A stretch of 64,000 nucleotides of DNA. It comes from Chondrilla cf. caribensis (Eukaryota > Porifera > Demospongiae > Chondrillida > Chondrillidae). Of the stretch, positions 49,842-63,368 are shown in pieces. Where the stretch lies: contig OZ026568.1 of the NCBI GenBank assembly GCA_964020155.1, positions 2,957,820 through 3,021,819 on the forward strand, written 5' to 3'. A program made the position numbers and the translations under genes. The notes beneath the pieces were generated by a model, which worked only from the letters and a program-made list of their open reading frames with translations, did no database searches and was not told the origin of the DNA. Every line of letters begins with the position of its first letter. Within the stretch, counting starts at the first letter, position 1.

Positions 49842-50060
49842 GCATCCATTACCATAGAAACAGTACTATTATACAGCAATTTTATAATGTATAAAGCGCT
49901 AGCAATTAACAGTATAAAGCGTTAGCAACAGATGCTATAATGGTTAAGACATGGACACTTGGGCATTATGACATATAAAATACACTCGCCCTCGGGACTC
50001 GGTATTTCATATGTCATAATGCCCTCATGCCCATGTCTTAACCACTAAATATAATATTGC
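49842..50060. mobile_element. Palindromic repeat family P, copy 3 (inverted)
   Basis: Reverse orientation relative to 15442-15685: starts 'tatagcatccattaccatag' and ends 'catgtcttaaccacta'. Confidence 0.75.
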
Positions 50061-50128
50061 ATAATTATTTATTTATTATTGTAATTGTAGTCATTGATAT
50101 TAGGAATTAATGTGGCTTCTATGGATTA

Positions 50129-50135
50129 TATAAAG
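50129..50135 (+). promoter_or_regulatory. Class I arrestin TATA box
   Basis: TATAAAG, 85 bp before the ATG at 50214, in the shared context 'ataaaggccgaactgaatca'. Confidence 0.5.
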
Positions 50136-50213
50136 GCCGAACTGAATCAGCATATAAATCAGTAATTTAAAAAGACTGGAACTTTGTTATATAGGCCGGC
50201 ATTCCCTAGGTTG

Positions 50214-51398
50214 ATGGCACCTCCGCAAGTGTTCGTAATTGAAGTACAGGATGGAAACAGGGCGTTTTTCCCTGGACAACCCATTAACGGGAGAGTCATT
50301 CTCCACTCCCAGGAGCAGAAGAAACTTCGTGGTATCTACCTTAATCTTGTGGGAAGAGCCTATGTTCATTAGACGGAAGAGCGAAACTCTGGGAAATCTA
50401 GGCAAACAGTCCACTACACAGCCGAAGAGCCCTACTTCAACTTTCGAGTTAACCTTTGGGGAGGAGATGGCGGTAGTCAACAACTACCACCTGGAAATTA
50501 CGAGTGGCCGTTCTCCTTCCAGTTGCCTTCTGTGGCCTTGCCCACGTCTTACGAAGGGCAACATGGCAACGTTAGATATTGGTTGGAAGCTCGTATGGAT
50601 CGTCCCTGGAAGTTTGATCATGTGAGCAAGTTTGTTTTCACCGTCCTTGAACGTGTAGACCTCAACCTATCCCAAGAAGACCTTAACGCTCCTCGTCGAG
50701 GTGAAGGTCAAAAGACACTAGGTTGTCTATGCTGTAAATCAGGGCCTTTGACTCTCGCAGTGTCCATTGATCGAGGTGCTTATTGTGCAGGTGAGAAGAT
50801 CCTCCTGAATGCACGGCTGAAGAATAACATCAACAAGGAAATGAAAATGTTGAAAGCCACCCTCAGGCGCCAGATGATGTTTTATGCCCAGGGCAGTAGA
50901 CGACACCACCAGGACATCGTAGCTCAGATGAAGACAACTGGGGGTATTCCAGCTGGGCAAATATTTGAATGGAACCAGGAGCCTCTTCCCATCCCAGCTT
51001 GCCCACCGTCTTCCCACACCTGTAGGATCATTCACACAGACTACTCACTGGATGTGGAGGTTGTGGTGCCCACCTTCAGCTTCAATCTCCATGTCATTCT
51101 ACCGATTGTCATCGGTACTGAGCCTCTCAGATCAGCATACATGAATACCACCCTCCCATCCATTGGATTCACAAATGTGGAAGTGCACATGGTCAACATA
51201 GCAGATAACCAGTACACCATGGGACAGACCCAATCTGCTCCGATGTACTCCATGGTCCAGATGCCTCCAGTGGGGCATTTCGAGAGCCAACTTCCTCTCA
51301 CATCACAGGAACTGCCTCAAAGGACTCAAGTGTCTGACTCAGTGTATCCCCCGGATTACAAGGACCATGGACGACCCCCCACCCCATACCCTGGCTAA
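50214..51398 (+). pseudogene. Alpha-arrestin, group B copy with one nonsense codon
   Basis: The reading frame equals that of the intact genes from MAPPQVFVIEVQDGNRAFFP to the stop, about 394 codons, except that codon 53 (Trp, TGG in RAYVHW of its paralogues) is TAG. All other codons are open. That includes variable loop 1 (TEERNSGKSRQTVHYT), both arrestin domains and a long tail with PPDY (VYPPDYKDHG) and the ending PTPYPG. One G-to-A change therefore inactivates an otherwise well preserved gene. It could be a recent pseudogene, a segregating null allele or a read error. An internal start at 50523 would give only a C-terminal protein. Confidence 0.85.
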
Positions 51399-51448
51399 GA
51401 CATTCCAGTCTCTGCTTGGCTGCATCACATAATTTTGGAGTGTAGCAG

Positions 51449-51449
<1 letters not shown>

Positions 51450-51516
<67 letters not shown>

Positions 51517-51520
51517 GTGT
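51450..51520. repeat. (GT)n microsatellite
   Basis: About 33 GT units, replacing a single-copy 'tgtgtgcac' found in the paralogous flanks at 37490 and 43145. Confidence 0.9.
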
Positions 51521-52089
51521 ATTCACTTTATTGTATGATATTGGTCCGCTCTAGTAGTTTAATTCTACTGTGGGAGAATTGCATTTATTATTTTATTCTT
51601 GTTATTATATCAAGTGCAGCCACTTCGTACTCAGAGTTATAAGCTATAATTGTAGATGTGCTCAATTTGACATGTATTATGAACCATAGCACCTTTATAC
51701 TTGCCTTTTCATCATTTATATTACTATATTTAATTATGTCAGTATAAACATTCTATTACTTGCTATTGGATTACTATTGATTACTTGAACCAGATTAGTT
51801 GAATCTGTTCATAATTATCAACCATGAATGAACTCAGTATGCCTGTTTTCACTTCATAATATAGTATGCTGATAGTAATATCTGATTCACTGTCACTTTT
51901 AAAGTTACACACTATTGGAAATCGATGAGGTTGGTTAATCTTCAAGTGAAATTTATATTTATTGGTCAGTTTTAGGTATTCTGATTCAATTATGTGGTTC
52001 ACATCCTATTGCATGCATGCTATAGGAAGTTTACACATGGTTGTGCAACTTCAATTCGATGACACATGATTGAGCAAGGTACATGTACG

Positions 52090-52176
52090 TAGTCTGACGT
52101 AGCCCAGACCCTTCCGACTAAAATTAATGGAGGCCGGAAGGGTCTGGGCTACGTCAGAACATAGACCCTCAGACTA
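52090..52176. mobile_element. 87-bp hairpin MITE
   Basis: The terminal words TAGTCTGA and TCAGACTA enclose a perfect 22-bp inverted repeat, 52094-52115 (starting CTGACGTAGCCCAGACC) against 52136-52157. It interrupts spacer sequence that is continuous at about 54285. Confidence 0.8.
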
Positions 52177-52228
52177 GGCACACATGGAGTCATAACTGTC
52201 TGATTAGGAAGTAATATTCCACTGTGGA

Positions 52229-52235
52229 TATAAAG
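52229..52235 (+). promoter_or_regulatory. Class I arrestin TATA box
   Basis: TATAAAG, 77 bp before the ATG at 52306, same context as at 50129. Confidence 0.5.
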
Positions 52236-52305
52236 GCCGAACTGAATCAGCATAGATCAGTAATTTAGAAAGACTAAATCTTTATTATAGGCCTTTCCTA
52301 GGTCG

Positions 52306-53394
52306 ATGGCACCTCCGCAAGTGTTCGTAATCGAAGTACAGGATGGAAATAGGGCGTTTTTCCCTGGACAAACCATCAACGGGAGAGTTATTCTCCACTG
52401 CCAGGAGCAGAAGAAGCTTCGTGGTATCTACCTTACTCTCGTGGGGAGAGCCTACGTTCATTGGACCGAACAACGCACCACTGGCACTGGGGATAACCAG
52501 CGCACGGAAACAGTCCACTACACAGCCGAAGAGCCCTACTTCAACTTTCGAGTTAACCTTTGGGGAGGAGGCGGCGGTAGTCAACAACTACCACCTGGAA
52601 ATTACGAGTGGCCGTTCTCCTTCCAGTTGCCTTCTGTGGCCTTACCCACGTCTTATGAAGGTTATTATGGCAACGTTAGATATTGGTTGGAAGCTCGTAT
52701 GGATCGTCCCTGGAAGTTTGATCATGTGAGCAAGTTTGCTTTCACCGTTCTCGAACGTGTAGACCTCAATCTATCCCAAGAAGACCTTAACGCTCCTCGT
52801 CGAGGTGAAGGTCAAAAGACACTAGGTTGTCTATGCTGTAAATCAGGGCCTTTGACTCTCGCAGTGTCCACCAATCGAGGTGCTTATTGTGCAGGTGAGA
52901 AGATCCTCCTGAATGCTCGTCTGGAGAATAACACCAACAAGGAAATGAAAATGTTGAGAGCCACCCTCAGGCGCCAGATGATGTTTTATGCCCGGGGCAG
53001 TAGACGACACCATCAGGATATTGTAGCTCAGATGAAGACAACTGGGGGTATTCCAGCTGGGCAAATATTCGAATGGAACCAGGAGCCTCTTCCCATCCCA
53101 GCTTGCCCTCCGTCTTCCCACACCTGTAGGATCATTCACACAGACTACTCACTGGATGTGGAGGTTGTGGTGCCCACCTTCAGCTTCAATCTCCATGTCA
53201 TTCTACCGATTGTCATTGGAACCGAGCCTCTCAGATCAGCATACACCAATACCACCCTCCCATCCATTGGATTCGCGAATGTGGAAGCAGTCAACATAGC
53301 AGACAACCAGTACACCATGGGACAGACTCAATTTGCTCCGATGTACTCCATGGTCCAGATGCCTCCGGTGGGACAGTTCGAGACTCCAACCTAA
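52306..53394 (+). CDS. Alpha-arrestin, group B copy (362 aa), tail cut short
   Basis: Both arrestin domains are complete and match the 47520 gene almost residue for residue outside loop 1 (EQRTTGTGDNQRTETVHYT) and loop 2 (ARGSRRHHQDIV). The tail ends QFETPT: a small change turns the paralogous PPYPS codons into PT and a TAA, so no proline-tyrosine motif remains. It is otherwise open and intronless, with a class I promoter. If made, the protein would be an arrestin fold without a WW-domain ligand and could act as a non-ubiquitinating competitor. That is speculation from the motif loss alone. Confidence 0.88.
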   Translation: MAPPQVFVIEVQDGNRAFFPGQTINGRVILHCQEQKKLRGIYLTLVGRAYVHWTEQRTTGTGDNQRTETVHYTAEEPYFNFRVNLWGGGGGSQQLPPGNYEWPFSFQLPSVALPTSYEGYYGNVRYWLEARMDRPWKFDHVSKFAFTVLERVDLNLSQEDLNAPRRGEGQKTLGCLCCKSGPLTLAVSTNRGAYCAGEKILLNARLENNTNKEMKMLRATLRRQMMFYARGSRRHHQDIVAQMKTTGGIPAGQIFEWNQEPLPIPACPPSSHTCRIIHTDYSLDVEVVVPTFSFNLHVILPIVIGTEPLRSAYTNTTLPSIGFANVEAVNIADNQYTMGQTQFAPMYSMVQMPPVGQFETPT

Positions 53395-55013
53395 CCTAGT
53401 TGGTGGATTTACAGCTGATAACTTTTCACTTTATTATATATGTTAGTGTGTTGTGGTAGTTCATTTCTACTGTGAGAACACTGAATTTTTCTTCTTGTTT
53501 ATCATGAGTATAAGTTAGCTGCTTTGTACGTAGAGCATTAAACTAGTATTTAGATGTGCTCTCACTATCTGACATGTATTAAAAGCCGTAGTATATATAT
53601 ATATATATTACTTGCTATTGGATTACTATTGATTACTTGAACCAGATTAGTTGAATCTGATCATAATTATCATCAACCAAAGATGAATTCAGTATATGCC
53701 TGTTTTCACATTCATAATACATGCTGATAATTTAAATCTGATTAACTGTCACTTTCAAAGTACACACACTTAAAAGTTGATGAGCTCAGTTGCATGTATA
53801 ATTTGTATTATAATTGTACTATTTTAGGTATTCTGATTCAATTATGTGGTTCACATCCTATTGCATGCATGCTTTACACCTGGTTGTGCAACCTGTTAAT
53901 AGTATATTAACTGTCAAGTGGTGACATCAACTTTGTGCATGGTATGACATCACAACACACTTGCACACGTGCACTCCAGGTGGATATTCTCAGACTATGT
54001 ATACTAGTACTGTATTGCCAGTTGGAGTCAGTGACCATGTACGCTGGTTGTAAGTGTCACTTTGTTTCTTTGTGTTAGTTTTCGAGTGTACAAATTGTGA
54101 GCATATATATAGTAGCTTATACAATGTATACCTGTGCTTGGCAAATTCTGATACCAGATACAGTAGTCAACCTTACAAGTGCCAGTATACGTTGTCTAAC
54201 TGCCAAAGTGAAAGCAGCAGTACAAATAATTATACTTTCAAATGATGACGCAATCTAAGTCTGCATCCGGTGACACATGGTTGAGCAAGGCATATTACGT
54301 ATACATGGAGTCATAACTGTTTATCAACTTGGTAAATTTGATTAAACAACCTATTTATGAACAAACTAAGCTTGGGTCCCACATAATCCCAGAGAATCTT
54401 TTGATCTTAGTACATAAATGTTGCTTGTTTTGTGTCTGTAACAATAGCCCAAATTTGGGTTTTTATGCATACCCATGGCCAAGAGTTGTGTGTTTACTGT
54501 TAATTTTCAAAACAGTTTACATAAAATTACAGTGAAACAGTAAAATTTAAATAGTTGGGGATTGTTAGAACGGAATTTAACGACATATTTCAGAACATGT
54601 TAATTGTTTCATTGTTGATCAAAATTCTCCCCAGTGTCCATATAATATAATAATGTATATACTTTTTGTATGTACAATCCAATATAAGTGTAATACACCT
54701 TGTGGTGACCGCTGAGGGAGTACTTTCTATTACTGGTCACCAGGGGATGTCCAGTGTCCATACCAAACTTTTCAACACAAATTCGGATGCATTTTGTGAT
54801 TATTAATTTTTACAAGCCATAATAACAAGTTTTATTATGACATATAGATCCATATGCGGTTAATATGATATGCATGAGAACATGGCGGTGTTGTCAATGT
54901 TTCCCTCAAGCAGTCGCGAATACGTACGTATTATTTGTCCGAGGAATGTAATCATGACCGGCCATATTTTGATTTGATTAGACAATGTCACTGTTGTGCA
55001 CGTGTACACATCG
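53395..55013. other. Spacer before the last arrestin
   Basis: A short AT repeat (about 53593-53608), block U (53640-54000), then sequence found only here (about 54310-54990). No gene recognised. Confidence 0.6.
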
Positions 55014-55108
55014 ATGAGGCACGCCTTGATTTCCGCTCGGTCAACTTTCAGAAGTTTAGAAACCGACTGGATCGAGGAAAGGCAGCGTTTGTTTGTTAAG
55101 CGATCAAT
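55014..55108 (+). promoter_or_regulatory. Class II arrestin leader with upstream ATG
   Basis: Homologue of 47390-47519. The upstream frame MRHALISARSTFRSLE overlaps the arrestin start codon in another frame, so it could reduce translation of the main frame if it lies in the mRNA. Confidence 0.5.
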
Positions 55109-56302
55109 ATGGCACCTCCGCAAGTGTTCGTAATCGAAGTACAGGATGGAAATAGGGCGTTTTTTCCGGGACAACCCATTAACGGGAGAGTCATTCTCCA
55201 ATCCCAGGAGCAGAAGAAACTTCGTGGTATCTACCTTACTCTTGTGGGGAGAGCCTACGTTCATTGGTCCGAACAGCACACCTCTGGCACTGGGAATAAT
55301 CGGCGAACAACTACAGTCCACTACAGAGCTGAAGAGCCCTACTTCAACTTTCGAGTTAACCTTTGGGGAGGAGAGGGCGAACAACAACTACCACCTGGAA
55401 ATTACGAGTGGCCGTTCTCCTTCCAGTTGCCTTCTGTGGCCTTACCCACGTCTTACGAAGGTTATTATGGCAATATTAGATATTGGTTGGAAGCTCGTAT
55501 GGATCGTCCCTGGAAGTTTGATCATGTGAGCAAATTTGCTTTCACTGTTCTCGAACGTGTAGACCTCAATCTATCCCAAGAAGACCTTAACGCTCCTCGT
55601 CGAGGTGAAGGTCAAAAGACACTAGGTTGTCTATGCTGTAAATCAGGGCCTTTGACCCTCGCAGTGTCCACCGATCGAGGTGCTTATTGTGCAGGGGAGA
55701 AGATCCTCCTGAATGCTCGGCTGGAGAATAACACCAACAAGGAAATGAAAATGTTGAGAGCTACACTTAGACGTACTGTGGCCTTGTATGCTCGAGGTAG
55801 GTCTCGCCACCACCAAGATGTCGTAGCTCAGATGAAGACCACTGGGGGTATTCCAGCTGGGCAAATATTCGAATGGAACCAGGAGCCTCTTCCCATCCCA
55901 GCTTGCCCACCCTCCTCTCACACCTGTAGGATCATTCACACAGACTACTCACTGGATGTGGAGGTTGTGGTGCCCACCTTCAGCTTCAATCTCCATGTCA
56001 TCCTACCCATTGTCATTGGTACCGAGCCTCTCAGATCAGCATACACCAATACCACCCTCCCGACGGTTGGATTCACAAACGTGGAAGCAGTCAACATAGC
56101 AGACAACCAGTACACCATGGGACATACCCAATTTGCTCCGATGTACTCCATGGTCCAGATGCCTCCGGTGGGACAGTTCGAGAGTCAACCTCCTCCCACC
56201 TCGCAGGAACTGTCTCAAGGGAGTCAAGTGTCCGACCCGGTGTATCCCCCTCCTGATTCTGAGGACCAGAAATTCAACCTTTCTGCCCCATACCCGGGCT
56301 AA
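55109..56302 (+). CDS. Alpha-arrestin, group B copy (397 aa), longest tail
   Basis: Complete Arrestin_N and Arrestin_C, intronless. Loop 1 is EQHTSGTGNNRRTTTVHYR and the adjacent glycine turn is shortened (GGEGEQQ where others have GGGGGSQQ). Loop 2 is the most different of the array (TVALYARGRSRHHQDVV). The tail is the longest (SQELSQGSQVSDPVYPPPDS) and ends LSAPYPG, so a Tyr-Pro end is kept but no PPxY. The related tail of the 50214 pseudogene (SQELPQRTQVSDSVYPPD) shows that tail types are shared between non-adjacent genes. Class II leader. It is the last arrestin of the array; a membrane-protein gene follows 535 bp later. Confidence 0.9.
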   Translation: MAPPQVFVIEVQDGNRAFFPGQPINGRVILQSQEQKKLRGIYLTLVGRAYVHWSEQHTSGTGNNRRTTTVHYRAEEPYFNFRVNLWGGEGEQQLPPGNYEWPFSFQLPSVALPTSYEGYYGNIRYWLEARMDRPWKFDHVSKFAFTVLERVDLNLSQEDLNAPRRGEGQKTLGCLCCKSGPLTLAVSTDRGAYCAGEKILLNARLENNTNKEMKMLRATLRRTVALYARGRSRHHQDVVAQMKTTGGIPAGQIFEWNQEPLPIPACPPSSHTCRIIHTDYSLDVEVVVPTFSFNLHVILPIVIGTEPLRSAYTNTTLPTVGFTNVEAVNIADNQYTMGHTQFAPMYSMVQMPPVGQFESQPPPTSQELSQGSQVSDPVYPPPDSEDQKFNLSAPYPG

Positions 56303-56836
56303 GACGTTCCAGTCTCCCCATGGCTGCATCACAGAGCTGGGAAGTTGTATAGTTATCTACCAGCTATCTTATCAGTACCTGTATAGTCTTTGAGTATGTA
56401 TTCATGTATTCATGAGTATGTATGGATCAGTAGAATACTAACTTAGTTTAGTTTTATTCTTTACTTACATTAGTACATTAGCTTTTGCGATAATTTTTGA
56501 TTATTCTGTGTGCGTGTGTGTATATTGTATGTACATGTACGTACACATGTACGCATGTCTATTCATAACCATAGATAGGTGGAACTGTTAGCATGGTTCG
56601 GATGACTGTATACTACCCCCACGCCCGCAACATGGTATGATCGCAAATACCCCATGTTAGGTAACCAAAATTTTAATAGTCGCCCACGTTGCCTTTACAT
56701 TTTCATGGTGCTCTTAGATAACGCCCCGGTCACCCAACAAAAATATAGGTTTTGCTCGTATAATTATCATGGCCTTGTTAGTATTTAGGCCTAAGTGGAG
56801 CTGTATTCGGTCCATTATCTTTGTTTACCGATAAAC
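56303..56836. other. Intergenic spacer and rolling stone-like gene 5' region
   Basis: The start resembles the arrestin 3' flank ('gacgttccagtctccccatggctgcatcaca'), then unique sequence. No TATA box was recognised before 56837. Confidence 0.55.
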
Positions 56837-57941
56837 ATGGGGTTCAAGTGGCTTACTAGGCGGCTGAAGAGGGAGCTACACTGGACTAAGCTGCTTTTCA
56901 GGAACAGAGACTGGCGTACCCTTGCATTCACCCCGGTAAGCATAACAGAACTAGACGTAGCTGTCAATTTTAGATTCAATTTTAATAGATGCCAGGTACG
57001 AGGATGACAGTCTATTCTTCTTTGCATCTCTCGTTCTACAGTGGCTCCCCTACAATCTGTGGCAGGTTATTTACATCGTTCTCAGATGGGTGTTCGCCAT
57101 TTATTACTTGGTTTGGCTGGTGTACGTGTTTGCTGGCTCCGAGCACCCCGCCAAACTCCTCATCTATCTCACCATATGGGGATTCATCGTTTGGACCCTC
57201 TATTTAGTGATCTCTGCTCTCTCTTGCTCTACAAAATTGATTTTCTGGATAAACGATACTGTACGCGCGATGATTAGGGACGTCGAAACGGATCAAAATG
57301 CGGAGGAAGAAAACTTCAAACCCGTGTCTTGGGGAGATGACCGCATTGCTTGGTACCAAAAGGTTCACTGGGTGTTTTACACGCTCGGAGCGACAATCCA
57401 GATTGGTATTCTTCTTCTTTATTGGTCGCTCCTATTCCCGTTGATGGAGCCCGAACAGATTTACAATGCTGCCAATTTCAACCTCCACATGACCGGGGGC
57501 GTGATGGCCTTCATCGATACTGTAGCCAACGGCATTCATATCAGCATATATCATTTCTACATCCTCATTGCCTTCGGGTCCGTCTACTCTGTGTTCACCG
57601 GTATCTATTTTGTTGCTAACGGCACTGACCCAAACGGCAATCCATACATTTATCCCGTTTTGGATTACAGCACGAACCCCGGTGCTGCTGCAGGCACTGC
57701 TATTGCAACGACCTTGTTGCTGATGCCACTTCTTCACGTTGCGATGTACGCACTGTCCTGTTTCAGAAGATGGCTGAGTTTTCACCTACGTTCGTACTTT
57801 AAAAGAAAGTATCGCAGCACACAGGAGATCTCAACTTCCCCTTCAAGCCATGTCCTCACTAACAGCCTTCTGGATCAGGACCTTGGGCTGGATTCCCAGT
57901 CTCAATTCTCCAAAGTTGAAATGGGGACCTCTGCCACCTAG
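56837..57941 (+). CDS. Rolling stone-like multi-pass membrane protein, 2 exons
   Basis: Exons 56837-56935 (donor 'gtaagc') and 57042-57941 (acceptor 'tcgttctacag') join in phase 0 to give 332 residues. Drosophila rolling stone is a plasma-membrane protein needed for myoblast fusion; related proteins occur across animals with little known function. The N-terminus is cytosolic and basic (KWLTRRLKRELHW). About six hydrophobic segments follow, roughly residues 40-62, 74-97, 146-168, 178-198, 200-222 and 246-268. The family signature is visible: NFNLHMTGGVMAFIDTVAN, then YSVFTGIYFVANGTDPNG and YIYPVLDYSTNPG. The tail is polar and Ser-rich. The start was chosen because the short exon reads into a clean donor. 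No disruption seen. Confidence 0.85.
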
Positions 57942-58297
57942 CTTGAAAAATGCGCATAGTCACTACTCTCCACATCATGAAGGATTTATTTCATACTGTT
58001 GCATTTAATTTAGCAGATATAATAATAACAATTGGATTTGGAGTTACTAATAACACTAGATTTTGTCTGTTACTTTTTTATTATTTTGTGAAACAATTTC
58101 TGCATATTATCATATATACCTGATTGATATGTAAGTTGGAGTGTTTAATGTGACCTATGAGTGATATGATGATTATTGATAATTCAGTGTGTTTGAAATA
58201 ATGGTGAGATTGTTTTGGGATTGACAGGGATGTTATTGCGTATACGTAATAGGCTCGTTATTATTGTAAGTTATGGTATCATGTTAATGCAGTACAG

Positions 58298-58481
58298 CAC
58301 AGTGGAACCTCTAGCTCTATTACAAACCTCTGAATAGCAGAAACCTCTGTAGAAAGGACACCATTCTTTGTCCCAGTGTAGTACTGTAGTGCATTACATG
58401 ACCCCTGAATTGAGGACACCTCTGTAATAAGGACTAAAATCAAGACCCTAAAGTGTCCTTAATAGAGAGGTTCCTCTGCAT
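58298..58481. mobile_element. Pogo/Tigger-like MITE
   Basis: Ends 'cacagtggaacctct' and 'agagaggttcctctgca'. The interior is homologous to 2779-2958. Confidence 0.75.
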
Positions 58482-59054
58482 ATATACATATTTAGTATAC
58501 TAAAAATGATTGTGAGCATTCACGCAACAAAATAATTGCAATTGTATGATGTTTCGACAACGAAGGTCTCAGTCAGGTATTATTTCTATACTCAATATAG
58601 TTTAAAGTATTTGCACACCCGCACAAATACAAGGTTTGCAGCTAGTGTCAGTAGTGACTGAGTTCGGTAGGCTACCTAAGGCTCAACAGAGATGATTGAC
58701 ATTGTTGAAGTTTGAAAGTGAAAAAAACAGGAGGAAACTTCCAGTGCATGGGCACTATTGAAACATTGTTGTATGTCCTCATTTCAGGAAGCATGCGTTG
58801 AAACAGAGAGATTCAACAAAACTTGTTTGATCCTGCACGAGAGAAACTGGAGTGCTATTTGACCCTATATGATATGTGGGAGTAGTGTTTTCATGCAAGC
58901 TGGCCATTGGTTAATGTTGAACCTGTGTACATGTACTGAGAGAATATGCAACCACATACATACATGTAATTTGATGACCGTATTCTTGTGTAGTAATTCT
59001 GTTGTCAATGGAATTAAGAATCAGGATCATAGACTCAAGGGAACCGAATTGCAA

Positions 59055-59247
59055 TACAGCGGGACCTCTTTATAAAGGACACACTGGGACCAGCTAATTT
59101 GTCCCCTGTAGAGATTCTCCACTCATCAGAGGTGAATAATGTATCAACACTATAGGAAAGTTTATTTTTGGTGCCTTAGAAAGTAGGGAGGTCTTTTTAA
59201 TGGTGTCCTTTATTCAGAGAGTCCTTTAATAGCGGTTCCACTGCAGT
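59055..59247. mobile_element. Pogo/Tigger-like MITE
   Basis: Ends TACAGCGGGACCTCT and 'agcggttccactgca'. The interior is homologous to 15108-15300. Confidence 0.75.
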
Positions 59248-59623
59248 ATTATTTATTAAATACAGTTAGTGCTACAGTGCACACTTGCATATATATACCT
59301 GCCTCATTGGCTATGTACATTTAAGGAATGGAAATCAGAGTTATCATACACATGTACAAAGCATTATTATGTTCTATACAGCACACTGATGAGAAGCCAT
59401 ACATGTACACACTACGGTACAGTTACATGATTAATTACAAAAATCATAAATATCAAACAACCTAATTAAAATCAAAATCACTATAGTAATAATTGTGCAA
59501 AATGACAGGAAACATACAAAAGTCATTATGATACAGATAAAGTGTATGTGTGTGATCGTGTGAATGTAACGTTAAGAGAAAAAACAGGTGTGTACTTAAT
59601 AAAACAACTGACAACAGAAACAC

Positions 59624-62798
<3,175 letters not shown>

Positions 62799-63368
62799 CT
62801 GTGAGAATGAATAGCAATATAATAGTAAAATGGACACAAATCACGAGAAGAATTTCCCAAAATGTCCCAATACAAGAGTATAACAAGAGTATACACTAGT
62901 GGAACAGGACAACCCAACATGTGTGTATGCATGTTCTTATGTAGGTGGGCCCATACATGCAACAAACAAACAAAAAAACAAACCGAATTATATACTGTAC
63001 ATATATATAGACATACATTTGTATAATGGAGGATGTGTGGAATATGTATATAATATAGTCATCACTGGTCCCTATAAGCCGAAATGGCCCCTGGACCTCA
63101 GATCTTAATATTGCTCAAATCTACCTTTACTTAGTATTTGAAACTTATTGTATAATCAATTTAATGATTGTAATAACATATTCTGTCTTAGTGTCATGGA
63201 TTTGTATATATAATTTGCTAGTACATTTATCATTGATGTATTTTCATTGGACATTATGTAAGTGAATTAATTTATTGATCGTCGTGAGGAAGGCGAATGA
63301 TCTGTTAAATGTTGATGCTAACTTTAATAGTGGTTCTCTCAAGTTATTATAGAGTGGACAGGTCAGCA
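62799..63368. other. PH gene upstream intron
   Basis: No coding exon recognised on either strand; AT-rich. The next 5' exon must lie further right or outside the window. Confidence 0.5.

Larger units (their letters stand above)
48618..50213. other. Group B spacer
   Basis: Simple CATT repeat (48880-48900) at the site that is LINE-occupied at 38816. It also holds block U (48935-49290), a short tandem set around 'actttgtttatttgtgttag' (about 49365-49560), inverted family P (49842-50060) and a class I promoter. Confidence 0.65.
51399..52305. other. Group B spacer
   Basis: A TG tract (51450-51520), an empty LINE target site (about 51737-51765), a shortened block U, a hairpin MITE (52090-52176) and a class I promoter. 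Confidence 0.65.
32950..54010. repeat. Dispersed spacer block U of the group B array, about 8 copies
   Basis: A 350-450 bp block from 'cagattagttgaatctgttc' to about 'ggatattctcagactttgta' precedes the group B genes. Copies lie near 32950-33350, 35510-35870, 38260-38640, 41035-41360, 45385-45750, 48935-49290, 51790-52050 (short) and 53640-54000. The span given covers all copies; only those intervals are the repeat. It shows that the array grew by duplication of gene plus spacer. Confidence 0.85.
57942..59623. other. Intergenic region between convergent genes
   Basis: It should contain the 3' UTRs of the rolling stone-like gene (+) and the PH gene (-). Two MITEs (58298-58481, 59055-59247); otherwise no feature recognised. 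Confidence 0.6.

Noticed and set aside
33721..56332. Antisense frames of 60-175 codons opposite every arrestin
   Set aside because: They recur at the same positions in each copy because the sense codons are conserved. No independent start or homology.
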